Notes: generated by a model not told the origin, from the letters alone. A DNA stretch of 43,093 nt from an uncultured Clostridia bacterium (GCA_904501865.1 CAJGCF010000004.1:1-43093); one strand, 5' to 3'; shown: positions 1 through 8,543, counted from the stretch's first letter. Made by a program: numbers and translations.

Positions 1-669
1 AACTTCGATGCTGTTAAGGGCTTTGATCTTACTGAAGACCATTACAGAATGGACAACAAGATCTTGGTAGACAATGTAAGCAAAAACTCAGCAGGGCTTG
101 TATTTGATAACGTTTTGATACAGAATACACGCTCACGCGGAATACTTTCAAAGACTACGGATGCCACTGTTAAGAATTGCACCATTCGAAATATTGCTCA
201 CACGGGAGTGCTTATGGCGACCGAGTACGTGTGTGGCGAGAGCACGGTGAGTCAGGATATAACCATACAAAAATGCCTTTTCGACCACGTTGGATACATC
301 AACGGCAGTCTCTCGGCAAAGTCTATCTCGCCCATAGCCATAATGGGACTGAGCTCCACCGTGTCAGAGGATTCCCTGCTCTGCAAAAACATTGTTATTG
401 AAGGCAACAAATTCATCAACACCGAGCACGACTACCAGATAACCGTCAACTCGGCACAGAACGTACGAATAATAGGCAATGTCTTTGAGCCCAAACTCAA
501 CGAAAAAGAGGGCGAGGTCGGCAAGATAATAGACGTAAATACTGCCATGAATGTGGAGATATCGAGCAACAAATATCACGATAAGGTCAAGAGCATCTCG
601 GATGTGGTGACCGCAGAAAACTTCAAAAACATTTTTGGAAGTGACATTCAGCTTGAAGGGGACGTTTAA
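1..669 (+). CDS. C-terminal part of a right-handed beta-helix protein (5' end outside window)
   Basis: The reading frame is open from the first base of the window to a TAA at 667-669, so this is the last 222 residues of a longer protein. The first internal Met is at base 49, but in-frame codons precede it, so that Met is probably not the start. Short Asn/Val/Ile-rich repeats such as NVLIQNT, NCTIRNI, NIVIEGNKF and NVRIIGNVF recur about every 22-30 residues. This is the pattern of stacked coils in parallel beta-helix proteins of the pectate-lyase/polysaccharide-lyase superfamily. These are often secreted and act on or bind carbohydrates, but no catalytic residues can be assigned from this fragment. 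Family fold is fairly sure; enzyme activity is unknown. Confidence 0.6.
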   Translation, partial: NFDAVKGFDLTEDHYRMDNKILVDNVSKNSAGLVFDNVLIQNTRSRGILSKTTDATVKNCTIRNIAHTGVLMATEYVCGESTVSQDITIQKCLFDHVGYINGSLSAKSISPIAIMGLSSTVSEDSLLCKNIVIEGNKFINTEHDYQITVNSAQNVRIIGNVFEPKLNEKEGEVGKIIDVNTAMNVEISSNKYHDKVKSISDVVTAENFKNIFGSDIQLEGDV

Positions 670-687
670 TTCTCCGCAGTATTAATG

Positions 688-731
688 AAATAGGACAGAA
701 AACATAAAAATTTTCTGTCCTATTTGTGTTA
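688..731 (+). terminator. Rho-independent terminator after the beta-helix gene
   Basis: A perfect 15-bp stem is formed by 688-702 and 711-725 with an 8-base A-rich loop. The second arm ends in ATTT and is followed by GTGTT, a modest U-rich tail. It lies 19 bases after the stop codon and separates this gene from the ABC exporter promoter. Confidence 0.8.
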
Positions 732-798
732 GTTTTCTTATGCTACTTTATAAAAGACCTTTTTGACTAAAAATTCATATTTTTCACCTAAAATTCAC

Positions 799-827
799 TT
801 GAAAATATTTTGTCGGTGTGATATAAT
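799..827 (+). promoter_or_regulatory. Sigma-A type promoter for the ABC exporter operon
   Basis: TTGAAA at 799-804 and TATAAT at 822-827 are 17 bases apart. A 16-base palindrome ACGCAAGGGCTTGCGT at 855-870 lies just downstream, in the expected leader. It could be an operator or a short hairpin; its role is inference. Confidence 0.7.
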
Positions 828-910
828 TACAATGGATTTTTTTGTGAACGCAAGACGCAAGGGCTTGCGTATCCTATTGTAACACGCGATTTGCCGGAAG
901 GAACTTAAAA

Positions 911-2668
911 ATGAAAAAATGGTTTAAATACGTAAAGCCGTACCTGCTTTACTTTATACTCGGACCTCTGTGTATGATAATCGAGGTCATAGGCGAGGTG
1001 CTTATGCCCCTCTATCTTGCGGAGGTCATAAACGGCGCTGTCTACAAGACGCTCACGACAGAGGCAAGCTTGTGGGCTATGGTAAAGATGATAGGCACTT
1101 CCCTGCTTATGATGATAGGCGGAGTGGGCGGCTCTTACTTTGGCGCAAAGGCCTCGGTAAACTTTGCCGCGGATCTTAGAAATGACCTTTTTGCCAAGGT
1201 ACAAAAGTACAGCTTTGCCAATATCGACAGATTCTCGACGGGCTCTCTGGTCACCAGACTCACAAACGACGTGTCGCAGATGCAGATGTTCATAAATATG
1301 ATGCTCCGTATGATGCTCCGCTCACCCGGTATGCTCATAGGCGGCGTTATTATGGCGATAAGGCTCAGCCCCTCGCTCTCCGTGGTAATGGCGGTAACTA
1401 TCCCCCTGCTCCTTGCCGCTATGGCGTTCATAATCGCGCGCGGTATGCCAAGATTCTCTAAAATGCAGACCAAGATAGATGCCCTCAACTCCACCGTTCA
1501 GGAGAATATCACAAACGTGCGCGTGGTAAAATCCTTTGTGCGCGAGGAGCACGAGGTAGATAAGTTCGGCAGAGCCAACCGCGACCTCAAGGACGCGGGA
1601 ATGTCGGCTATGAAAAATATGATATTTATGCAACCCGTGCAGACCTTCTTTATGTACGTCACGACGGGACTTGTTATCTGGTTTGGAAGCCAGCTCGTCA
1701 TAAACAATTACGACGCGGGCATCTCAAGCTTCAGTGTCGGCGAACTCTCCTCATTTATAAACTACGTATCCCAGATACTCTTTTCACTTATGATGGTGAC
1801 GTTTATGCTTATGTTCTCCTCTCGCGCGCTCGCATCCGCAAAGCGTATCTCCGAGGTGCTTGACGAAAAGCTTGATATCACCGACACTCCGAACGTCGAG
1901 GCAGATGCCGTCATTGAGCGAGGCGAGATAGAGCTCAAAAACGTTTCCTTCCGCTATTACAAGAACAGCGCAGAGCCCGTGCTTGAGAACATAGACCTGA
2001 CTATAGCCGCGGGAAGCACCGTGGGAATAATCGGCTCTACGGGCTGTGGAAAAACTACTCTTGTCTCCCTTATTCCCCGTCTGTACGATGCCGACGAGGG
2101 TGAGATACTGATAGACGGTAGGAGCGTCAAGGAATATTCCCTATACAATCTTCGCGAGGGCGTGGGAATGGTGCTCCAGAAAAACGTGCTTTTCTCGGGT
2201 ACTATTGAGGAAAATCTCCGTTGGGGCGACGAGAACGCCACCGACGAGCAGATGTTTGCCGCCGCAGAGAACGCGCAGGCGGATAAGTTCGTCAAGAACT
2301 TCACCCTTGGATACGAGACCGAGCTCGGTCAGGGCGGTGTGAACGTCTCGGGAGGCCAGAAGCAGAGGCTCTGTATAGCTCGGGCACTTCTCAAAAATCC
2401 CAAGATAATCATTCTCGACGACTCCACGAGTGCGGTCGACACCGCCACCGAGGCGCAGATAAGACGCGCCTTCCGTGAGGAGCTCGCGGCATCTACAAAG
2501 ATAATCATAGCGCAGAGAATATCCTCCGTCAAGGACGCCGATATGATAGTAGTTATGGACGAGGGCAGGATAACGGGCATCGGCTCTCACGACTCTCTTA
2601 TGCAGAGTAACTTGGCTTATCAGGAGATATACAACTCGCAGATATCGGGAAAGGAGGAGAATAAGTAA
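911..2668 (+). CDS. ABC exporter half-transporter, subunit with degenerate ATP site
   Basis: A 585-residue type IV ABC exporter half: an N-terminal six-helix membrane domain (about residues 1-310) followed by a nucleotide-binding domain. Walker A GSTGCGKTT is near 375-383 and the signature SGGQ is near 480-483. Walker B reads ILDDSTS near 501-507, so the usual catalytic Glu is Asp (about D504). This is typical of the degenerate-site partner in heterodimeric exporters such as TM287/288 and BmrCD. Its TAA shares the A of the next gene's ATG (TAATG at 2666-2670), so the two are translationally coupled. Likely exports drugs, lipids or peptides; the substrate cannot be read from sequence. AAGGA lies before the start. 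Confidence 0.9.
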   Translation: MKKWFKYVKPYLLYFILGPLCMIIEVIGEVLMPLYLAEVINGAVYKTLTTEASLWAMVKMIGTSLLMMIGGVGGSYFGAKASVNFAADLRNDLFAKVQKYSFANIDRFSTGSLVTRLTNDVSQMQMFINMMLRMMLRSPGMLIGGVIMAIRLSPSLSVVMAVTIPLLLAAMAFIIARGMPRFSKMQTKIDALNSTVQENITNVRVVKSFVREEHEVDKFGRANRDLKDAGMSAMKNMIFMQPVQTFFMYVTTGLVIWFGSQLVINNYDAGISSFSVGELSSFINYVSQILFSLMMVTFMLMFSSRALASAKRISEVLDEKLDITDTPNVEADAVIERGEIELKNVSFRYYKNSAEPVLENIDLTIAAGSTVGIIGSTGCGKTTLVSLIPRLYDADEGEILIDGRSVKEYSLYNLREGVGMVLQKNVLFSGTIEENLRWGDENATDEQMFAAAENAQADKFVKNFTLGYETELGQGGVNVSGGQKQRLCIARALLKNPKIIILDDSTSAVDTATEAQIRRAFREELAASTKIIIAQRISSVKDADMIVVMDEGRITGIGSHDSLMQSNLAYQEIYNSQISGKEENK

Positions 2669-4674
2669 TGGCAAGAACACTTTCCGAGCTTCAAAAGCAA
2701 TATAACTCCTCCGCAAACGGCAAGACAGGTGATATGCGAGGTCCCGGCGGCCCGGGAGGCAGAGGCGGCAGAGGTGGCCCTCGCGGGGCGGGCGGTAAGC
2801 CCAAGAATATGGGCAAAACGGTGGGCAGGCTGCTCTCCTACGTTGGAAAATACAAGATACTGCTCCTCGTCGTATTTCTCTTTATGATAATAAATACCGT
2901 CGCGTCTTTGGTCGGCGGATATATGACCAGACCTATCATCAACCGACTTTCAGCTTACGTAGGTCTTGAGGTAGACACCGAGACTCTGCAGACTCCTATA
3001 TACGTGGCACTTGATTCTGTTATAGAATCGGTCAAAAACGGCGCTACGGGCTTTATCTCCTCGCTCGTTGGAGACTCATACAATCCCGTAGCCACCGAGG
3101 TCTTGTTCTACATCAGCGCGACACTTATGATACTCGTTTGCATCTACGCATTCGGTATCTTGACAAACTATATGCAGGCGCGCGTGATGATGACCATCTC
3201 GCAAAACTCCATTGAAAAGATAAGAAACGACCTGTTTTTAAAGCTCCAGAAGCTCCCCGTGCGATATTTTGACACTCACCCCACGGGAGAGATAATGTCC
3301 CGCTTCACAAACGACGTGGATAATATCGACGTTATGCTCAACAACTCCCTGACAAGCATAGTCTCGGGCGTGATATCACTTGCGGGAACTCTGGTATTTA
3401 TGATAACCACTAACCCCTGGCTCACCCTGATAACCGTTGCCTTCGTTCCCTTCTTCGCCATAGGCGGCTCAAAAATAGCCGGCGCGTCCCGTAAATATTA
3501 TTCGGGACAGCAGGCCGCTCTGGGCGCGGCAAACGGATATATTGAGGAGATAGTCACGGGACAGAAGGTAGTCAAGGTGTTCAATCACGAGAGCATCTGT
3601 TGCGAGGAGTTTGAGACTCTCAACGAGGACCTGCGCGAAAAGCAGATGAAGGCGCAGTTCTACGGCGGCATTATGGGCCCCATAATGCACAACACAAGTA
3701 TGATAAGCTATTCCGTCACAATAGGCGTGGGCGGCATACTTATGGTAATGGGCAGGCTTGACCCCGGTGCGCTTCAGCTCTTTGCGCAGTACTCAAAGCA
3801 GTTCAGTATGCCCATAAATAACATCTCTCAGCAGACCGCGTCTATATTCTCTGCCCTTGCGGGCGCAGAGCGCGTATTTGCCATTATGGACGAGGAGCCC
3901 GAGGCTCCCGACGCAGAGGGCGCGCAGGATATGCCCGAGATGCGCGGTGACGTCGCGTTCGAAAACGTGACCTTCGGATACAATCCCGACAAGGTGATAC
4001 TCAAGAACATCTCCCTCTACGCTCACCCGGGTCAGAAGATAGCCTTCGTGGGCTCGACGGGCGCGGGAAAGACCACCGTCACCAACCTGCTCAGCCGATT
4101 CTACGACATAGATTCGGGCAAGATAACCATTGACGGCGTTGACATTCACGATATCAAGCGAGACACGCTCCGCTCAAATATCGCGATGGTGCTTCAGGAC
4201 ACGCATCTGTTCACGGGCACCGTGAGAGAAAATATTCGCTACGGATGTCCCGACGCCACCGACGACGAGATAGTTGAGGCTGCAAAGACCGCAAGCGCGC
4301 ATAGCTTCATTATGCGACTTGAGCACGGCTACGACACAATGCTCGAGGGTGACGGCGCAAATCTTTCGCAAGGGCAGCGTCAGCTTCTCAATATAGCGCG
4401 TGCGGCTCTCTCCAAGGCCCCCATATTGGTTCTTGACGAGGCGACGAGCTCGGTCGATACCAGAACAGAGCGTCATATCGAGCACGGTATGGACAGACTT
4501 ATGAAAACCCGCACGACCTTCGTTATAGCTCACCGACTCTCTACCGTACGCAACTCAAACGCCATAATGGTGCTTGAGGCGGGCGAGATAATCGAGCGCG
4601 GAACTCACGAGCAGCTACTCGAGATGAAGGGCAGATATTACGAGCTCTACACTGGCAAAAAAGAGCTGGATTGA
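2668..4674 (+). CDS. ABC exporter half-transporter, subunit with catalytic Walker B
   Basis: A 668-residue partner of the preceding gene. It begins with a Gly/Arg/Pro-rich extension (about residues 20-45, GGPGGRGGRGG), then a six-helix membrane domain with a long external loop near 95-130, then the ATPase domain. Walker A GSTGAGKTT is near 462, the signature is LSQGQ near 566, and Walker B LVLDEATS near 590 carries the catalytic Glu. The LSQGQ variant pairs with the partner's Asp-containing Walker B to make one degenerate and one competent ATP site. The basic Gly-rich N terminus is probably cytosolic and disordered. Heterodimer formation with the upstream gene is a confident inference; the substrate is unknown. 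Confidence 0.9.
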   Translation: MARTLSELQKQYNSSANGKTGDMRGPGGPGGRGGRGGPRGAGGKPKNMGKTVGRLLSYVGKYKILLLVVFLFMIINTVASLVGGYMTRPIINRLSAYVGLEVDTETLQTPIYVALDSVIESVKNGATGFISSLVGDSYNPVATEVLFYISATLMILVCIYAFGILTNYMQARVMMTISQNSIEKIRNDLFLKLQKLPVRYFDTHPTGEIMSRFTNDVDNIDVMLNNSLTSIVSGVISLAGTLVFMITTNPWLTLITVAFVPFFAIGGSKIAGASRKYYSGQQAALGAANGYIEEIVTGQKVVKVFNHESICCEEFETLNEDLREKQMKAQFYGGIMGPIMHNTSMISYSVTIGVGGILMVMGRLDPGALQLFAQYSKQFSMPINNISQQTASIFSALAGAERVFAIMDEEPEAPDAEGAQDMPEMRGDVAFENVTFGYNPDKVILKNISLYAHPGQKIAFVGSTGAGKTTVTNLLSRFYDIDSGKITIDGVDIHDIKRDTLRSNIAMVLQDTHLFTGTVRENIRYGCPDATDDEIVEAAKTASAHSFIMRLEHGYDTMLEGDGANLSQGQRQLLNIARAALSKAPILVLDEATSSVDTRTERHIEHGMDRLMKTRTTFVIAHRLSTVRNSNAIMVLEAGEIIERGTHEQLLEMKGRYYELYTGKKELD

Positions 4675-5309
4675 CAAAATTCAAGCTTGAAATTCACCCC
4701 AATAATGTCAGGGGCTGCTTCATTTAGCACAGAACAAAAACCACTTTTACAAGCAAGGACAAAAAACAACTCAAAAATATAGTTTTTGTCTTTCAAATGT
4801 CGAAATCCGCCGATTTTTTCGGCGGATTTCCCCATCTCATGTGGCTTTTTAGTCGCGTTTTGGCTCTCCGTCACTTGTACGCCTACGAGAACCAAACCAC
4901 GCCTTCTGCATCTAAATGACTCAACCTCTTTTGCTTTTTTAGAACTAAAACTTTTTCCGTTTTTTATAAAAACTTGAGAAAAAGTTGAGAAAAACTTCTG
5001 AAAAACTCTTGAAAAACTTCTGAAAAAGTTGTAAAAAAGTTTGCACTTTTCCCTTCTTGTCCTAATTTTATCGATAGTCGATTTCCCTTTTAGCCAAAGG
5101 TTTTTCGGGTTTTTATCACGGCTTTTTTTGCGATTTTGCTTGACTTTTGCTTTAAAGCATATAAATATAAATAAAAATATAAATATAAATATATATAAAT
5201 AAAAGAAGCACGCTTGAAAGCGTGTCGCTTGCAAGCGCGCCTGCGCGCAATCGCGAAAAGCGGAGAGAGAGGGTAAGCGAAAGGAGCTCGCAGAGGGCTC
5301 TTATTCTCT

Positions 5310-5341
5310 AAAAGCAAAACGCGACCGCAAAAACGGCCGCG
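5310..5341 (-). terminator. Probable terminator of the pfkA operon
   Basis: On the minus strand GCGGCCG pairs with CGGTCGC (one G-U pair) around a TTTTTG loop, followed by TTTTGCTTTT. It sits about 150 bases past the stop of the SCP2-like gene, the last gene of the minus-strand operon. Confidence 0.5.
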
Positions 5342-5427
5342 AATTATGTGTTTTTTTAAATCCCTCGGTAGAGATATTCCGTATGACCAAAAGGAAATTC
5401 CTTATCCTCAAAAAACTTCCCATGGGG

Positions 5428-5456
5428 TTTACTTTTCTCTGCTCTTATGCTATAAT
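5428..5456 (+). promoter_or_regulatory. Promoter-like site pointing antisense into the SCP2-like gene
   Basis: TTTACT at 5428-5433 and a perfect TATAAT at 5451-5456 are 17 bases apart on the plus strand. No plus-strand gene follows; transcription would run antisense to the SCP2-like gene and pfkA. Confidence 0.4.
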
Positions 5457-5488
5457 TAAAGCGATATATGTGTGTGATTGGTGTTTTA

Positions 5489-5848
5489 TTATTTGGTTGT
5501 CTTGCCGGCACTTTTTCTCGTCATTTTGGTGACCAACTTCTTTATCTCAGACGCGCGCTCTGCATCTCCCTCGACTGTGAGCAAGCCCTTCTCTATCGCC
5601 TTATCGTATCCGAGTCTGCCCGTCATTATTCTGACGAGGTCGCCCGACGTGACGTTGAATATCGCGTCGCGGTCAAAATAATCGTAGGGCTCGACAAAAA
5701 GCTCTCCGTCTCTGACCTCAATATAGCAAATACCGCTTGCGTCCGTGTCGCAAAGCCTTACCTCTATTGCCAAATGTCCATCGATAGTACCCGCGTTCTC
5801 GCCCGATACCGATGCCCTTACCTTTTCAAATGCCTGTTCAAAATTCAT
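5489..5848 (-). CDS. SCP2 sterol-binding-domain-like small protein
   Basis: A 119-residue soluble protein. The pattern of an N-terminal helix (FEQAFEKVRASV), a GTIDGHLAIEVRL strand pair, ICYIEVRDGELFVEP, and then DAIFNVTSGDLVRIMTGRL followed by an amphipathic helix matches the SCP2/lipid-carrier fold. That family binds hydrophobic ligands in a cavity; bacterial single-domain members have no settled function. The C terminus is Lys/Thr-rich. An AGGA motif lies before the ATG at 5848. It follows pfkA on the same strand with a 97-base gap and is probably co-transcribed. Family call is moderately sure; ligand and role are unknown. Confidence 0.7.
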   Translation of the reverse strand: MNFEQAFEKVRASVSGENAGTIDGHLAIEVRLCDTDASGICYIEVRDGELFVEPYDYFDRDAIFNVTSGDLVRIMTGRLGYDKAIEKGLLTVEGDAERASEIKKLVTKMTRKSAGKTTK

Positions 5849-5945
5849 ATATTTATCCTACCAAAATATGACCGTAAAATAAAGATCAGAGACATAGAGA
5901 CTCCCTCAAAAGTCCCTGAAATTCAGGTTTTATTAAATTTAAATA

Positions 5946-7022
5946 TTACTTTCCAAGTTCGAAGGACAGATGATAAAGTCTCTCCATATTAGCCTGTCTG
6001 TATGCGCACGTCGATTTCATTTCGGCGATAGCGTCGGGACCGAAATTGTCAAGGTCGCCATCCTTGAGCTTGCCCTTGTACATACGGTCAAGAATGAGTG
6101 CGTAGTTGATGTCCTCTCCAGTGACGCGTCCGCGCTTGACGCACATTACGATGTTGCTCTTGCCCTCAAGCAAGTAGCTCACCGCTTCCGCTCCCATCTG
6201 TGTTGCGTGAAGTCTGTCACGAAGCGTGGGCGCTCCGCCACGGACTACGTGACCGAGACGGGCGAACCTTGTTTCAATGCCCGTGCGCTCCTGAAGCTTC
6301 TTGACGAACTGCTCGCTATACGTGTGGTCCAGGTTGAGCGACATTCCCTCGGCAAATACGCCTATCATTCCGCGCTTGCCGTGCTCTCTCGCTTCTCTGA
6401 ACTTATCTACCGCAAAGTCCTCGTCAAACGGCACCTCGGGGATAGCGATAACTACCGCGCCCGACGCTATTCCCGCGTAAAGCGCTATCATTCCGCAGTC
6501 GCGACCCATTACCTCGATTATGTTGCATCTCGAATGAGACTCACAAGTCTCTCTCAGGGAGCCGACCATTTCGATAACCGTGTTCATCGCGGTGTCAAAG
6601 CCTATGGTGTACTCGGTTGCCGTGATGTCGTTGTCTATTGTACAGGGAATTCCTACCGAGGGTATTCCGTGATTGGTAAGGTCGGTAGCTCCGCGGAAGG
6701 TTCCGTCTCCTCCGAGCGCTACTATGGCATCTATCTGATTCTCCTCACACGTCTTTATCGCGCGTGCCATTCCCTCCTCGGTCTTGAATTCGGGACAACG
6801 GGATGAGTAAAGGATAGTTCCCGCTTTCGTAATTATGTTGGAGACAGAGCGGTTGTCAAGAGGTCTCAGGTTTCCTGTGATAAGACCGTTGTAGCCCTCC
6901 TGTATTCCTACTACCTCGATGCCCTCCGAAATAGCCTTTCTCGTTACGGCTCTGATTGCCGCGTTCATTCCGGGTGCATCTCCTCCCGACGTGAGAATTC
7001 CTATCTTTCTGAACTTTGCCAT
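5946..7022 (-). CDS. pfkA: 6-phosphofructokinase
   Basis: A 358-residue cytosolic glycolytic enzyme converting fructose 6-phosphate and a phosphate donor to fructose 1,6-bisphosphate. The N-terminal nucleotide loop is GILTSGGDAPGMNAA (about 8-22). GGDGTFRGA lies near 104-112; the Gly after GGD is the residue typical of ATP-dependent enzymes, where PPi-dependent ones carry Asp. The catalytic motif is PCTIDNDI near 126-133, with Cys where the E. coli enzyme has Gly. VMGRDCGMIA and the sugar-phosphate motif GGAPTLRDRL are also present. GGAGGA on the minus strand at 7031-7036 sets the ATG at 7022. It is followed by the SCP2-like gene. ATP as donor is likely but not proven. Confidence 0.93.
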   Translation of the reverse strand: MAKFRKIGILTSGGDAPGMNAAIRAVTRKAISEGIEVVGIQEGYNGLITGNLRPLDNRSVSNIITKAGTILYSSRCPEFKTEEGMARAIKTCEENQIDAIVALGGDGTFRGATDLTNHGIPSVGIPCTIDNDITATEYTIGFDTAMNTVIEMVGSLRETCESHSRCNIIEVMGRDCGMIALYAGIASGAVVIAIPEVPFDEDFAVDKFREAREHGKRGMIGVFAEGMSLNLDHTYSEQFVKKLQERTGIETRFARLGHVVRGGAPTLRDRLHATQMGAEAVSYLLEGKSNIVMCVKRGRVTGEDINYALILDRMYKGKLKDGDLDNFGPDAIAEMKSTCAYRQANMERLYHLSFELGK

Positions 7023-7142
7023 TTTTCCATTCCTCCGTGTAGCCGAATGCTCGGCTCTTGTGTTGATATATATATCTGTCTTTTTACGACATTCTTACCT
7101 CGGCGCGCATCACCACACACTACGATTTGCGCCTCACTCTAT

Positions 7143-7171
7143 ATTTTAATATATTTTTTAATTAAAATCAA
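7143..7171 (-). promoter_or_regulatory. Promoter of the pfkA operon
   Basis: On the minus strand TTGATT (7171-7166) and TAAAAT (7148-7143) are 17 bases apart in a very AT-rich stretch. This leaves a leader of roughly 115 bases before pfkA. Confidence 0.5.
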
Positions 7172-7285
7172 CCCCTTATTTGAATTTTTACAAAGGTATT
7201 ATTGACAAATTTGTAAATTTAATGCCTATCTTTCTTTATCTATTGCACAAATACTATGAGGATTCTTGGTGAATGTAGACTACAC

Positions 7286-7488
7286 CCGACATAGCTAATT
7301 TTAACTTGAAGCGACTTTAAGTTAAAATTGAATTGTATCGGATAGGTTCAACGCCTTATCAATACAGAAATATCAGTGAGGGATTTTTCGGAGAAAAATC
7401 CTCCGACACCCTAAAAGGACCTTCTATTTATGTAAATTCTTTGCCAAGCTTTCTTTCAAGAAAGCGACCCATCGTAGCACATTCTAAC
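7286..7488 (+). repeat. Three-copy structured intergenic element, copy 1 (upstream of radical SAM gene)
   Basis: About 203 bases that recur at 26351-26550 and 27944-28145, always in the same orientation. In order it holds an inverted repeat TTTTAACTT/AAGTTAAAA (7299-7327) that overlaps a promoter-like TTAACT-16-TAAAAT (7301-7306, 7323-7328); a GATAGG/CCTTATC hairpin; GGATTTTTC-GGA-GAAAAATCC; and GCTTTCT-TTCA-AGAAAGC near the 3' end. Bases 7373-7423 are identical to copy 2 over 51 positions. The element ends about 40 bases before the start of the radical SAM gene. No terminal inverted repeats or transposase are visible. It could be a promoter plus structured leader RNA, or a dispersed intergenic repeat. 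Confidence 0.9.
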
Positions 7489-7528
7489 CATTTATTAACC
7501 ACATCAAAAAACAGGAGAGACAAAGGAA

Positions 7529-8539
7529 ATGAGCAAATGCTATATATGCCCAAGGGAGTGTGGAGCTGACAGAGCGCGTGGCGAGCTTGGATACTGCCGC
7601 GCACCCGATAGCTTTTTAGTCGCCAAGACCATGCTGCACCATTGGGAAGAACCCTGCATAAGCGGCGAGGGCGGAGTGGGAGCAATATTTTTCTCCGGCT
7701 GTAGCCTCTGCTGCGTGTACTGCCAGAACAAAGAGATAAGCGGCGGCAACGCAGGAGTGGTTATGACCGACAATGAGCTTGAGCACGAATTATTCTCACT
7801 CGTTGAGCGCGGCGCGGAGTGTGTGGAATTCGTAACACCTACGCACTATACATCAAGGATTTCACGCCTGCTTGAGCGCATAAAACCAAAGCTTAACGTC
7901 CCTGTCGTGTGGAATAGCGGCGGATATGAAAAGCCCGAGAGCCTGCGTATGCTCGACGGACTTGTGGACGTATATCTGCCAGATATCAAATATTTTTCAC
8001 CGAAAATCGCCCAAAATTACTCATGCGCGCCAAATTATCTTGACTTTGCGCTCCCCGCACTCAAGGAGATGCTCCGTCAAGTGGGAGTACCAAGATTTTT
8101 CACCACCAACGAGAAATTTTCGGCTCAAAAAACAGAGTTTTTCACCACTCAAGCCCAAAAACACAACCAAGACTCAGGAAATCGCGCCACTAACTCGCGC
8201 AAAAAAATCCTAAAAAAAGGCCTTATAGTGAGGCATCTGGTGCTCCCGTCGCACAGAGAGGATTCTATTTCCCTTTTGCGCCTGCTTGAGTGCGAGATAG
8301 GCGCGGGCAATATTCTTTTAAGCCTTATGAGCCAATACACGCCCGATTTTTACATCGAGCGCGAGTCGGATACGGGAGGCTCTCCCGAGTATTCAGAGCT
8401 CTGCCGCAGAGTGACCTCGTTTGAGTATAATTCCGTGCTCAAGGTAGCCGAGGAGCTGGGCTTTCAGGGCTACCTGCAAGCAAAAAGCTCGGCGACGAGA
8501 GCCTATACACCAAGCTTTTCCGAGAAAAAAGATATCTAA
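7529..8539 (+). CDS. PflX-like radical SAM protein (pyruvate formate-lyase activase-like, COG1313 type)
   Basis: A 336-residue iron-sulfur protein. The N-terminal Cys cluster CYICPRECGADR...GYCR (Cys at about 4, 7, 11, 21) precedes the radical SAM motif CSLCCVYC, which gives CX3CX2C. This layout is that of PflX-like proteins related to glycyl-radical activases; their targets are mostly undetermined. After RQVG (near residue 190) the protein carries an unusual insertion of about 35 residues rich in Thr, Lys, Gln and Asn before the conserved LIVRHLVLP segment. The insert's DNA holds two near-copies of TTTTTCACCAC. The gene stands alone behind copy 1 of the three-copy element, whose other copies lie in the GRM locus, so a shared regulatory input with the diol dehydratase activase is possible but unproven. 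Confidence 0.75.
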   Translation: MSKCYICPRECGADRARGELGYCRAPDSFLVAKTMLHHWEEPCISGEGGVGAIFFSGCSLCCVYCQNKEISGGNAGVVMTDNELEHELFSLVERGAECVEFVTPTHYTSRISRLLERIKPKLNVPVVWNSGGYEKPESLRMLDGLVDVYLPDIKYFSPKIAQNYSCAPNYLDFALPALKEMLRQVGVPRFFTTNEKFSAQKTEFFTTQAQKHNQDSGNRATNSRKKILKKGLIVRHLVLPSHREDSISLLRLLECEIGAGNILLSLMSQYTPDFYIERESDTGGSPEYSELCRRVTSFEYNSVLKVAEELGFQGYLQAKSSATRAYTPSFSEKKDI

Positions 8540-8543
8540 AAGT

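Larger units (their letters stand above)
4675..5488. other. 814-base non-coding stretch rich in hairpins and AT tracts
   Basis: No open frame here looks like a protein. Visible structure: an 11-bp inverted repeat with arms 4802-4812 and 4820-4830; a run of degenerate GAAAAACTTCT-like units at about 4970-5040; an AT-only tract at about 5158-5203; then a GC-rich patch at 5205-5260 with nested palindromes (CACGCTTGAAAGCGTG, GCTTGCAAGC, GCGCGCCTGCGCGC). The mix of AT-only and GC-rich blocks differs from the flanking genes and may be an eroded intergenic repeat. Its function is unknown. Confidence 0.5.

Noticed and set aside
4647..5234. Long minus-strand open frame of 195 codons
   Set aside because: It ends inside the ABC gene, runs through an AT-only tract giving Ile/Phe/Tyr strings, and has no ribosome site or family resemblance.
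5468..5992. Plus-strand open frame after the promoter at 5428
   Set aside because: It is antisense to the SCP2-like gene and the end of pfkA and looks like the complement of coding sequence.
7202..7232. TTGACA as a promoter before element copy 1
   Set aside because: The -35 box is perfect, but the only -10 candidates (CTATCT, TATCTT) are poor and at 18-19 base spacing.
7286..7488. Element as a classic MITE
   Set aside because: The ends do not form terminal inverted repeats and no target-site duplication is visible at any of the three copies.
7333..7569. 78-codon frame running through element copy 1
   Set aside because: It starts at TTG without a ribosome site; the matching frame is broken in copy 2 and has no start codon in copy 3, while the hairpins persist.
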